Of a stretch of DNA of 64,000 nucleotides, positions 27,397-36,772 are shown piece by piece (the stretch's first letter is position 1; each line of letters starts with the position of its first letter). The stretch is from Thraustochytrium sp. TN22 (lineage: Eukaryota > Sar > Bigyra > Thraustochytrida > Thraustochytriidae): assembly GCA_013306675.1 (NCBI GenBank), contig JABLUY010000130.1:1-64000 (forward strand), written 5' to 3'. The notes under the pieces are model-generated. The model had not been told where the DNA came from, searched no databases, and was given only the letters and a program-made list of their open reading frames with translations. Made by a program: the position numbers and the translations under genes.

Positions 27397-30300
27397 TCAC
27401 ACGCGACGAGCCTGCGACCGCGCCATTTGCAGCTGTAGCAGCGTGGCTCGCGCGCGATCCCCCACTTCACGCACCGAGGCCGCAGCACGCACCCGATGCT
27501 CATACGAGCGTTCCATCTGGCCCTGCAGCGCCGCCACGCGCCACCGCGCAAACGCGCGGTGCACGTCGGCCGCCGTCCACGCCTCGTCGATGCGCTCCAG
27601 TGCGCGCACCACCTGGCGCGCCTTGCGCGCACGAAGAGTCTCCGTGCGCCACGCGTGCAGCGCCCGCGCGCACCGCCGTTCCGCGCGACCTCGCGTCAGG
27701 GCCTTCAAGGCCCTGCTCTCGACATGCTCGGCTCGCTCGCCAAGGACCCGCCGCTCGCTGTGCATCGCCAGCCGCGTCCACGCCGCGCCCAGCTCGACGC
27801 GTCGCAGCTCTCGTCGCGTGGCCACGGCGCCCAATATCGCAAGTCCACGCTCGCGGTTCGCGGCCAGGACCTTGCAGCCAGACGTAAAGCATCGCCACGC
27901 GCGCAGCAGCCGCGCGCGCCGCCCGCGTACCTCCGCTTGATGCCGTGCCCTGCACGCGCTCGCCCAGGCGCTCGCCCAGGCGCGCCAGGCGCGCATTTTC
28001 TGCAACTCCATGTTGCGGGACTGCGCAAGTAGCGCGACACGGCCCACGGCGGCGCGGCCGGCGGTCACGCGGGCGACACCTAGCCGCCAGCGCACAAGCG
28101 CGCGCCGCAACGCCGCCTCGCGCCGCGCGGACGCGGCTGCTTCCTTCTGCAGCCCCCACCGCACGAAGCGGACCCAGCGGGAGACCGCCGAGGCTTGAAG
28201 ACGACGCGCACGCAGAGAGCACAGCCGCTGCGCAGCCGAGCGCCGAAGCGCCCAGTGTCGCCAGTGCAAGAGGGCGACTTGGACTCGATGCAACGCGCAT
28301 CGGCGCAATGTGCGGCGCAGGACCGTCTCGCGCGCAACGTGCGACGCGGCATGGCTGCGCAGGACCGCCCACGCGTGCTGCAGCGCCCCGCTGCGGAGTC
28401 GTGCTCGCCAGCGGCGCAAGACGGCCTCTCGCGACGCTTGGCGCTGCGCGGCCTGCCGCCAGCGCGCCAGGGCGCCGCGCAGGTGTCCGTGGTGCAGCCG
28501 CCGCAAAGCACAGACCAGATGATCCACGGTCTTCATGACGCGCCGCCACGAGTCAAAGGCTGCGCGGAGCGCTCCCCGGCGCCACTGCACGTAGACGCGG
28601 CGCAGCAACAGGCGCCGGGCCTGCGCGTGGCCACGCATCACAGCTGGGCGAAGCATAGCGGTCAGCTGCCACCGGCGCAGCGCCTCGCCGAGAAGGCGCT
28701 CGAGGTTGGAGCAGAGCGCGCGAATGGCCAGAACGCGCCGCGTCTGATAGACGGCGAAGCGCCGCAAGGCCTCCAGCGCGCGCCGCTGCTGGCGAAGGAG
28801 CCCGCGGTGCACCACGCGAGTCATGACCTCGCGCGAGCGCCGCGCAAATGCTGCCCAACGCGAGAATGCCTCCCCCACGCGCGTTCGCGTTGCGCGCCCC
28901 CACGCAAGCACCACACGCCGCCGCGCTCGCGTGGCGAGAGCGGCGTCGTGCCACGCGCCAAGGACCTGCCGCGTCGTTCTGTTTTGGACTTCGCGGTCCA
29001 GTCTCGCAACGCTCGCCCATAGGCTTAGCGCCTCTCGCATCCGCGCCAGACGGCACCCACGCCACACACGAAGTGTAGCGCGCGCAGCATCGTAACGTCG
29101 ACCTTCGCGCGAGCTGTGCCTGCGCCAGGTCCTGAGAGCTGCGCGCATGGAGGTCTGCGACCACCGTGTTGCCACGGCCCGCGCCGTGCGGCCCCGCAAC
29201 GCAATGACTTGCGCCCGCCATGTCTGCAGTCGCAGCCGATCAAAGCCACCGCGCAGCTCGCGCATGCGCTGACGCCTTAGCGCGCGCACGAGCAGCGTGC
29301 CCCGCCGCGTGCTCCGCCGCCACGCGTCCCACGCGGCCCAGGTCGCGCGCGACTGGGACGCGTCCCACGCGGCCTGGGCTGCGGCGCCCTGGCGCCAGCG
29401 CACGAGCGCGGCGCGCAGACGGCGCTCTCTCGCGCGCTGTAGGAGCCGTGCCGCTGCGACCGGCTTGCGCCACGCTCGGAGCGCGGCCGCCTCGCGCCGC
29501 AGCCGCCAGCGAATCACCAGGCGGCGGTAAAGCGCATGCGCACGAAGCTGCGACATCGCTGCGCGCAGGTAGCGCTGTGCCCAGTGCTCCACCACGACGC
29601 GGAGGCGGCATGAGCAGGCTCGCACCCAGCTATGCCAGCGCCGCCATGCCGCGGCGACCCTGCGCCGGGACGTCCTGACCAGCAGCCCTCGCATGGCGAC
29701 CGTCGCAACGGCGCGGGCGCGCGCCGCCCGGCGCCAGCGGGCGAAAGCCGACGCGAGCTGCAACCAGCTCCGACGTCGCACGACCTGTACCATCTGCGCG
29801 GCCGCCGCGCACACTGCGACGCGCACCGCGGTCGCGCGCCGCCAGCGCACGATCGCGTCGGCGGCTAGGCTGCGGCACCACCGCTGGACCAGGCGCTGCA
29901 AGCCTTGCTTGCGACGTGCGTGCGCCCGAGCTTCGTTTCGCCAAGTCGCCATCGCAGAGCGCAGGGAATTCCTGGCCTTCTCCGTCCGTGCTCGTTCGCG
30001 CCAGGCCGAGGCGACGGCCGCCATGATCCCCGCGTGTCGCGATCGGCCTCGCCATGTTGCCAATGCGCTGCGAAGCCGTCGCGTGCGCAGACGTCGCAGC
30101 ACAGCCGCGAGAAGCGACTGCCGTCTCGCGTGCACGTGCAGCCTCCACAGAGCGTCACGCTGAGAACGGCGCCCCACGTGCCCCGCCCGGCGCAGAAAAA
30201 AGCGGCGGAGGATCGCGCTCTCCTGGCTGCGCGTGCGCCAGTGCGCCCACGCGGCGCGGACCGCGCGCAGACGGCGGGCAAGGAGCAAACGACGCAGACA

Positions 30301-33300
30301 CGCGTGCACTTCGCGCCGGCGCCAAGTCTGCGCGCTCCACGCGCGCAAGGCGGCGGTGGCTGCACGGCGGTCCTGGCTGACGAGAAGACTGCGAAGCGCC
30401 TGGGCAGCCCGCGCGCGATGGCCAGCGCAACGCGCGAGCGCGGCGAAGCCAGCGCGCAGGGCCTTGCGCGTCTGGCGTGCCGTCACTTGCGCCAAGGCCC
30501 GCCGTGACTGCACGACATGGGCCCAGCCGCGTAGGCAGCGGCCTTGCAAGGCCTGGCCGACGCGGCGCTGCAAAGCCCGACATGCCGCCTCGCGGAATCG
30601 TGCCTTGTGCTTTGCTTGCTCATGAAAAGCCTGCACGGTAGCGGCGTGAAGCGCGTGCTCGCGCATGCGGCGCAGCGCATCACGCGTGCGGGCAGCAGCC
30701 AGCAAGGTCAAACGCGCACGCACGCATGCCAAGACACGCAGCCGCCTTGCAGTGGCCAGGCGCCGCCAGGCCTGCAGCACGCCGCGCAGCCTGCGCAGGC
30801 GGACGCGGAGGGCAAAGCGACTCGCGACGCTGCGCTGCTGGGACACCTTTCGCGCCGTGCCTGCCCACACGAGGAAAGCACGCCGGCAGCGCCGCTGCGC
30901 GCCGTCTCGCCGCGCCTTGGCAGCTCGAAGGCGCCGCGCGAGCATACCCCAGGCCCAACGCTGCAATGCGCGACGCAGCACGAGCTCCAGCGCGGCAACT
31001 CGGCGTGCGTGGAGAACGAGCCGCCGCCACCCAACGCGCAGGAGGGTGGCGTCCTGCACCTCCAAGAAGCGTTGGCAGCGGGCCAGGCCGGCATGGAAGC
31101 GGGCCTGCGCGAGCATTGCCTTGGCCGTGCGCAGCTGCTGCCCGTGCCGGCGCGCGCGAGCCAGCAGCGCGAGCTGTGTGGTTCTGCGCCTCCACAGCGT
31201 GAAGCTTCGTGCCAGCGACCTGCGCCGCGAGAGACGTGCGACAAGCGTCAACGCGCGGACCGCGCTGGCACGCGCCGCTGTGGCCGCTCGCAGTCTCGCC
31301 AGTGCCTGCCGCAGCACGCGCTGTAAACGCACGCGTCGGAGCAGGCGGCCCAGAAGCCGGGGCCGCCGCGCGAGCTGCGCCCATGCTCCAAAGGCATGCT
31401 GGATGCGGGCGAGCTGGTTCACGTCGCTCAGCCAAGCCACCCGCACAGCGACCTGCGACCTGGAGTGGACCCCATCTTCGCGCGCCGCAAGTCGCCACGC
31501 AGCGAAGACGCGGGCTAGAAGCAACCGGCGCCGCAGGCTCTGCATCAGAGCCGTCATGAGCTCCATCGACTCGAAGGCGCGCGCCGCACGGGCGTCTGCC
31601 ATTTCCATCTGCAGCTGCTCGGCGGCCTCCAGATGCTCCGCACGGTACCATGCTTCGGCTGACCGTAAGCTCGCCACGAACCTCCACTGCATGAAACTCA
31701 TCCGGACTGCGATCGCGGCGCGACGCTCGCCAAAACGCAGCAATGTACGGCGCAGGAGCCCCTCGCTCCGAGCAACGCGGCGCAGACGCTGCCACGCGAC
31801 TCGGAGCGCCCCTCGCAGGCCTAATCGGATACAACGCGTCAGGACGCGCTCCACGCGCGCGCCGTGCTTCGTTGCTTTGCGCCAGGCCTTGAATCGCGCC
31901 TTCAGGCTGACGCACCGCAGCGCGAACACGAAGGCACGACCGCGGAAGCGCCTCGCACGAGCCTCCAATTGGTCGGCTTGGGCCTCGAGACGCTGCGCCT
32001 GCGCGCCAACCTGAGCCACGTAGCTGTGCAGCTTGCGTTTTGCGACAGCCTCCCGTGAGGCGAGCCGCCACGCCGCGAACCCGGCGCGCAAGCGCACGGA
32101 TCTCGCCTCTCTCGAGCGCGCCCGCCAGCGCTCGAGGCCAAGAAGCAAGGCGGTTTCTCTGTGCAATGCTCGCTGCTTGGCCATTTGCGCCCAGCACCCG
32201 AACCAGCTGCGCAGCTCCTCGCGGCCTGCAGACTCCTTCCGTAGCCCCTCGCGCCAAGCTTCGGTGCGCCATGCGTAAAGTATGCGGACGCGCTGCAGCG
32301 CCTTGGTCGCCCTCTGCACGTTCTCGTCGCGTACGGTCTGCACGGCCACAAGACGAAGCCATCGGTACCAAGCCTCGGCGAGGCGGGCACCGCCGGCACG
32401 GGCCTTGCGCACCCAATGCAATAGAGCTTGACGACCAGCCCGGCGTCGCGCAGCCGCAGACCGCCACTGCACCAGCGTTGCGCGCTGTGTGGCCCGGCGT
32501 GAGCCCCCGCGCGAAATCAGCAACGTGCGGACTCGCCAGCGCTGCAGCGCGCTCCGCAGAACCACTTGTGGGCACACGCTGATCACCAGATCCCTCGCAG
32601 CGCCGTGCGCTGGCCTGAGGACACCACCGCCTTTCCATCGTCTCCAGGCCACGGCGAGGCAGTCCTCGTCAGTGCGCACGAGGCGTCCCCAGCGCTCCAA
32701 CACGGCACGCTGGCGAGCGCGGGCTCGCACCTGGGTCACCAGCGCCCACGTGAAGAGGGCACGCCTGCTCTGCGCCCGAGCCGAGGCCTTGCAAATGCGG
32801 GTAAGCGCCCTCGCGCCGCTCTCCTGTGCCCGGCGCCGCGCAACCTCGTTGCGCCACCATGCGATCGAGCGTCGCAGCAGACCGTCACGAAGGCGCAGAA
32901 GGACCGCGTTCAGAGCTCGCCTGAGGCAAACTTCTCTGCGCCAGCGTCCGAAGCTCTCGCGAAGCGCTCGTTGAGATCTCCTTCTGTCCAAAGCCGAGAG
33001 AGCACCATGCTGGCGCCGTCCCAACGCCACACCGTATTGCGTTCTCGCGCGCCATTGACTCACAGCCCGCGCCAGGCAGACCTTCTCGCGCATCAATACC
33101 CGCACAACGCAGCGTGCCAGCGCCCTCTCCTTGAGGAGGACCATTCGTCGCGTCCAGCGCCGCCAGGCCGCGCGGAGCCGCGCGTGGCGCACCGCACCGA
33201 TGAGCACCGCCGCCCCGCGAGCCTCACCCGCGCGGCGCATGCTTGCCGCAGCCCAGAGAGTCCAGGCAGACCGCAGGCGTGCTTGCCTGTGCAGAAAATG

Positions 33301-34968
33301 CAGACGCCACAGGCCATCGTCTTTGAGGGCCCGCCGCCCTCGCGCCTCGTCCCGCCACGCGCCAAAGGCTCGCGCGAGCGCAAAGGCCGCCGTCCGCGTG
33401 CTCGACCGCCGTGCGACCGCCGCCCAGCGCAAAAGGACGAGGCGGAGCCGCCCCTGGTTCATCCGACGGCGCAGACCACGGGTACATGCCGTCAAGGCGG
33501 CCACCTTGCGCCAATGGCGAAGTACGTGACGCTGACGAATGCGGCGCGCCCCCTCAAGAAGCGCAGTCTGGCGCGACCAGCTTGCCATGGACGAGGCGAG
33601 CACGCTTCGTCTTCGGATGCACGCGAGGCGGCGGAGCGCTGCGGCCTTGCGCTCAGACCCTGCACGTTGCGCGGCGAACACCCGCATCGCACGTCGCAGG
33701 CGCCGGAGTCGCTGAGCGTGCATTAGTCGTGCGATGGCACGCGCGCGTCGTGCGTGGATCTGCAGACGTCGTATCGCGAGAAGCTTGCCCCGCGCGTTTA
33801 CGAGGCTGGCGACCCTGGCAAGACCAGACAAGCGCTTGGCGTGGATGTGCAGAGCGCCAAAGGCCTCGACCAGGTGGCGCTTGCTGGCCCGGCGCCCAAG
33901 CACTTCACAGGTCCGCGCCACGCTTACGGCCTTGCGCAGTCGCCGGAAGGCGACGGCTAGCTTCCGGCGCTGGCCTGCGACCGAGGCCCAGCGTATGGCG
34001 CCCGCAAGGTGCTCGCAGCGGCGGGCCCGCAAGACGGCACCTCGCCAGTGCGCATAGGCTGCGTGGACAGAGTGCGCGTGGGCGCGGTCCATGAGCGCGA
34101 CAGCGCGACACAGCCGTTGCACGCGCTTGGCCACCTGCAGTCCCGGCCGCGCCATGCGCGAAAAGGCCAGCTTGACCTGCGTTCGCGCCAGCCTTTGGCT
34201 GACCTCCGCGAGCCTGAGCAGCGCAGCTCGCTCCTGCTCGCGCCGGGCTACAGAGTGCGCACGGAGCGTGCTAAAGGCTATTCCCGTCACCTGGCGTCGG
34301 TGACGCTCCAGCACATGGGCGAGCTTGAAAAGGGCTTCGACACGCCGGATGACATCGAGCATCTGCCACGTGCGGTCCGCATCGCCTAGCGCCTGGCTCT
34401 TGGCCTTCCACAGGACAAAGTGCCGGCGCCGGAGGCCCTTGGCCATCATTCCGGCGAGCGCGCCGGCGCCGCGGCGATGGGCGGCTGATATTTTGCAGAC
34501 CCAGTCGCTCCCGCTGCCGCTGGACGAGACGGTCTCATCGGACTTGACCTGCAGCATCTCGGTTGGCGCAATGATATTTCCTGGACGATTCTCTTCATCG
34601 TCGCCTTCTTCTCCCTCGTCTTCCTCTTCGCTGCTGCTGACGAAGTCGTCGATGCCGGCGCCGCAGACCCCGCAGATCACAGCCGCTGCCGGGCTCGGCG
34701 CGCCGCACGGGCCGCAAACCACCCACTTGCATGCGCGAGGCGACGCCAGTCCCGCCGCAGGCTGCCATGACAGGCAGCCTGCTTTCTTCTCCTGGTCCTC
34801 CCCTGCGTCGTCGTCGTCCTCCTCCTCCTCCCCGTGCAGGCTACTGTCCTGGCTGCTCTTGCTGCAAGGAAGGCTGCTGGGTACGACACGCACGCGCCGC
34901 CTCGCGACCGGCAGCGCCGCGCCCGCGGCCCCGACGGGCCAGGCCGCCTCGCGGCGTCTGCTGCGCAT
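27397..34968 (-). CDS. Giant Sfi1-type centrin-binding repeat protein with N-terminal zinc finger
   Basis: The 2523-residue product starts at the ATG at 34968 (MRSRRREAAWPVGAAGA); the frame reaches 35085 only via a TTG start. Sfi1 proteins are long helices that bind one centrin per repeat and build the half-bridge of spindle pole or basal bodies. From about residue 190 to the end the sequence is a run of helical repeats, roughly every 25-35 residues, each with a Trp core such as AFGAWRDEA, ALQRWRVRT and LRHWRKVAAL; from length and spacing I estimate about 60-70 repeats, not individually counted, against about 20 in yeast Sfi1. Near the N-terminus WVVCGPCGAPSPAAAVICGVC fits a RanBP2-type zinc finger (C-x2-C-x10-C-x2-C), followed by an acidic tract. 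The 7.6-kb frame is uninterrupted. It diverges from the actin-related gene. Confidence 0.85.
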   Translation of the reverse strand: MRSRRREAAWPVGAAGAALPVARRRVRVVPSSLPCSKSSQDSSLHGEEEEDDDDAGEDQEKKAGCLSWQPAAGLASPRACKWVVCGPCGAPSPAAAVICGVCGAGIDDFVSSSEEEDEGEEGDDEENRPGNIIAPTEMLQVKSDETVSSSGSGSDWVCKISAAHRRGAGALAGMMAKGLRRRHFVLWKAKSQALGDADRTWQMLDVIRRVEALFKLAHVLERHRRQVTGIAFSTLRAHSVARREQERAALLRLAEVSQRLARTQVKLAFSRMARPGLQVAKRVQRLCRAVALMDRAHAHSVHAAYAHWRGAVLRARRCEHLAGAIRWASVAGQRRKLAVAFRRLRKAVSVARTCEVLGRRASKRHLVEAFGALHIHAKRLSGLARVASLVNARGKLLAIRRLQIHARRARAIARLMHAQRLRRLRRAMRVFAAQRAGSERKAAALRRLACIRRRSVLASSMASWSRQTALLEGARRIRQRHVLRHWRKVAALTACTRGLRRRMNQGRLRLVLLRWAAVARRSSTRTAAFALARAFGAWRDEARGRRALKDDGLWRLHFLHRQARLRSAWTLWAAASMRRAGEARGAAVLIGAVRHARLRAAWRRWTRRMVLLKERALARCVVRVLMREKVCLARAVSQWRARTQYGVALGRRQHGALSALDRRRSQRALRESFGRWRREVCLRRALNAVLLRLRDGLLRRSIAWWRNEVARRRAQESGARALTRICKASARAQSRRALFTWALVTQVRARARQRAVLERWGRLVRTDEDCLAVAWRRWKGGGVLRPAHGAARDLVISVCPQVVLRSALQRWRVRTLLISRGGSRRATQRATLVQWRSAAARRRAGRQALLHWVRKARAGGARLAEAWYRWLRLVAVQTVRDENVQRATKALQRVRILYAWRTEAWREGLRKESAGREELRSWFGCWAQMAKQRALHRETALLLGLERWRARSREARSVRLRAGFAAWRLASREAVAKRKLHSYVAQVGAQAQRLEAQADQLEARARRFRGRAFVFALRCVSLKARFKAWRKATKHGARVERVLTRCIRLGLRGALRVAWQRLRRVARSEGLLRRTLLRFGERRAAIAVRMSFMQWRFVASLRSAEAWYRAEHLEAAEQLQMEMADARAARAFESMELMTALMQSLRRRLLLARVFAAWRLAAREDGVHSRSQVAVRVAWLSDVNQLARIQHAFGAWAQLARRPRLLGRLLRRVRLQRVLRQALARLRAATAARASAVRALTLVARLSRRRSLARSFTLWRRRTTQLALLARARRHGQQLRTAKAMLAQARFHAGLARCQRFLEVQDATLLRVGWRRLVLHARRVAALELVLRRALQRWAWGMLARRLRAAKARRDGAQRRCRRAFLVWAGTARKVSQQRSVASRFALRVRLRRLRGVLQAWRRLATARRLRVLACVRARLTLLAAARTRDALRRMREHALHAATVQAFHEQAKHKARFREAACRALQRRVGQALQGRCLRGWAHVVQSRRALAQVTARQTRKALRAGFAALARCAGHRARAAQALRSLLVSQDRRAATAALRAWSAQTWRRREVHACLRRLLLARRLRAVRAAWAHWRTRSQESAILRRFFLRRAGHVGRRSQRDALWRLHVHARRQSLLAAVLRRLRTRRLRSALATWRGRSRHAGIMAAVASAWRERARTEKARNSLRSAMATWRNEARAHARRKQGLQRLVQRWCRSLAADAIVRWRRATAVRVAVCAAAAQMVQVVRRRSWLQLASAFARWRRAARARAVATVAMRGLLVRTSRRRVAAAWRRWHSWVRACSCRLRVVVEHWAQRYLRAAMSQLRAHALYRRLVIRWRLRREAAALRAWRKPVAAARLLQRARERRLRAALVRWRQGAAAQAAWDASQSRATWAAWDAWRRSTRRGTLLVRALRRQRMRELRGGFDRLRLQTWRAQVIALRGRTARAVATRWSQTSMRAALRTWRRHSSREGRRYDAARATLRVWRGCRLARMREALSLWASVARLDREVQNRTTRQVLGAWHDAALATRARRRVVLAWGRATRTRVGEAFSRWAAFARRSREVMTRVVHRGLLRQQRRALEALRRFAVYQTRRVLAIRALCSNLERLLGEALRRWQLTAMLRPAVMRGHAQARRLLLRRVYVQWRRGALRAAFDSWRRVMKTVDHLVCALRRLHHGHLRGALARWRQAAQRQASREAVLRRWRARLRSGALQHAWAVLRSHAASHVARETVLRRTLRRCALHRVQVALLHWRHWALRRSAAQRLCSLRARRLQASAVSRWVRFVRWGLQKEAAASARREAALRRALVRWRLGVARVTAGRAAVGRVALLAQSRNMELQKMRAWRAWASAWASACRARHQAEVRGRRARLLRAWRCFTSGCKVLAANRERGLAILGAVATRRELRRVELGAAWTRLAMHSERRVLGERAEHVESRALKALTRGRAERRCARALHAWRTETLRARKARQVVRALERIDEAWTAADVHRAFARWRVAALQGQMERSYEHRVRAAASVREVGDRARATLLQLQMARSQARRV

Positions 34969-35289
34969 CGCCAGGCCGCGGCCGTGCGCATCCAGGCGTC
35001 GGTGGGGCGTTGCCGGGTGGCGTTGTGGGCCTGCGCAGCGCAGCGCGTCGCAGCCCAGCAGGCCTCCACCCCCCCGGGAGCCCAAGGGGACGTTCGGTCA
35101 TTGTCCCTCCGGCACAACGGTCAGAAGACCAGGAGCATTGACTCACAGTCAGGCTGTCAGAGAGAGACGAGCAAGCGAGCAAGCGAGCGAGCGAGCGAGC
35201 GAGAGCCCAAGTTGGCCTCACGTCGTCGCCAGGACGACGGCGGGCTTGCGTGCAGGCAGAACGCGCACAGCTCCGTCGCGGCGAAGAAG
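34969..35289. promoter_or_regulatory. Divergent promoter, Sfi1-like (-) / actin-related (+)
   Basis: A 321-bp head-to-head gap. It contains a short GAGC/AAGC run (35165-35205) and no recognisable gene. Confidence 0.5.
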
Positions 35290-36627
35290 ATGGAGGGCTC
35301 GTGCGTGGTGCTGGACAACGGGTCGACCTTCGTCAAGGCGGGCTTCGCCGGCGAGGACCACCCGGTGGCGCTCGTGCCGACGGCCGTGGCGAGGGAAGCC
35401 CCCGGCACGCACAGACGCGCGAGCCGTGCGGGGTACGCTGCGCTCGGGCTGGGCAGCGTGACAAACGGGGCAGGAGGGAATCAGGAAGAGGACGCAGGCG
35501 GCTCGCCGGTATGGGCTAGCGGGAGCCCGCTCGGACGCACGACGAGCTCCGAAGCGAGCGGGCGGCGGCTCCTAGCCGGGAATAAGGAACTCTCGGAGCA
35601 CTTTAGGCTCGACCTGCCCGTGGAGCAGCCCATCAGGCATGGACGCGTCGAGGACTGGGACGGCCTGCAGCGGATCTGGGAGCACACCTTTGAGCAGGAG
35701 CTCGGCGTCGACGCGGACGCCGGTACGGTCTTCTTGACAAACGCGCCGCAGTGCCCAAAACAAGATCGCGAGCGCATGGCGGAAATTATGTTTGGGCGCT
35801 TCGGGGCGCGCGGCGCCTATCTCGGGTCCAAGGCGGTCATGGCGCTCTTCTCCACAGGGCGCACGCGCGGGCTCGTTGCGCAGGTGGGCGGCGGGCAGAC
35901 TGCCGTGGTGCCGGTCTTCGAGGGCTTCCCGCTGCAGCACGCGTCCGTGACGCAGGATTTTGCGGGCGAGGAGCTAACCCGCGCGCTAGGGAGCCATCTG
36001 CGGCTCGCGCTACCGCGCGACCTTGTCCGCGCCATCAAAGAAGAGACCTGCTGGGTGAAGCAGCGGGGGCCGCGGCTCCCGTCGCCCCGCAGCGGCAGCA
36101 GCAAGAAAGCAGCGCCAGGCGACGCGGAGGAGGATGAACGTGTCGAGGTGGACACCCGGATGCGGCGCGGGTCCGAGCAGCAGGCGAGCGGCAGCATCGC
36201 GTACGAGCTGCCCGACGGCCAGATTGTGGATGTGAGCGTGGATGCACAAACGCAGGTGCCTGAGACGCTCTTCAGTCAATCGAGGAGCGGCAGTGACGAG
36301 AGCATCAACCTTCCGTACATGTGCGAGCAGGCGATTGCGGCGTGCGACATGACACTGCAGCGCGACCTGTACGGGTCGGTGGTGGTGGCTGGCGGATCGT
36401 CAATGTTTTCTGGGTTCGCGTCGCGTTTGGAGGCCGAGCTCGTGGCAAGGCCCAAGTCTGCTGAGGCGGGCCGCATTGCGGTTGTGCCTGACTCGCAGCG
36501 GCGGCACGCATCGTGGATCGGGGCGTCCATGTTGGCGAGCCTCGACACCTTTCAGCAGATCGCAATCACGCGCACCGAGTGGGAGGAGCATGGTGCCCGC
36601 ATCGTGCATGAAAAGTGTCTGCAATGA
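35290..36627 (+). CDS. Divergent actin-related protein
   Basis: The 445-residue product starts at the ATG at 35290, directly before the actin-like VVLDNGSTFVKAGFAGEDHP. Actin landmarks follow in order: EDWDGLQRIWEHTFEQELGV, ERMAEIMFGRFGARG, VVPVFEGFPLQHA, IKEETCWV, SIAYELPDGQIVDV, SVVVAGGSSMFSGFASRLEAE and the ending WIGASMLASLDTFQQ...ARIVHEKC. The second phosphate-binding loop is unusual: actin DSGDG reads QVGGG here, and the Q137 position reads Lys (SKAVMALF), so both acidic residues and the catalytic Gln appear lost. The segment after AREAPGTH (about 40-100) is unlike actin, and there is a charged insert at about 255-300. It is therefore a structural ARP, not conventional actin. I cannot assign it to a numbered ARP class. 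Confidence 0.82.
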   Translation: MEGSCVVLDNGSTFVKAGFAGEDHPVALVPTAVAREAPGTHRRASRAGYAALGLGSVTNGAGGNQEEDAGGSPVWASGSPLGRTTSSEASGRRLLAGNKELSEHFRLDLPVEQPIRHGRVEDWDGLQRIWEHTFEQELGVDADAGTVFLTNAPQCPKQDRERMAEIMFGRFGARGAYLGSKAVMALFSTGRTRGLVAQVGGGQTAVVPVFEGFPLQHASVTQDFAGEELTRALGSHLRLALPRDLVRAIKEETCWVKQRGPRLPSPRSGSSKKAAPGDAEEDERVEVDTRMRRGSEQQASGSIAYELPDGQIVDVSVDAQTQVPETLFSQSRSGSDESINLPYMCEQAIAACDMTLQRDLYGSVVVAGGSSMFSGFASRLEAELVARPKSAEAGRIAVVPDSQRRHASWIGASMLASLDTFQQIAITRTEWEEHGARIVHEKCLQ

Positions 36628-36772
36628 TCTCATCCGTCTTGTTCAGAGTACATAAGGGGGTTGGTTCTGTTCTATTCGCATGCAAGCTGGTCGGTCCTTG
36701 TGCGGCGCGGTGAGGCGTCGTTTGAGAGAATGCGTAATGTGTCTTGTTGTGCGGGCTCCACACATGCACATT

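Noticed and set aside
34834-35289. 152-residue upstream extension of the actin-related protein
   Set aside because: It overlaps the Sfi1-like coding start on the other strand, and the actin fold begins right after the ATG at 35290.
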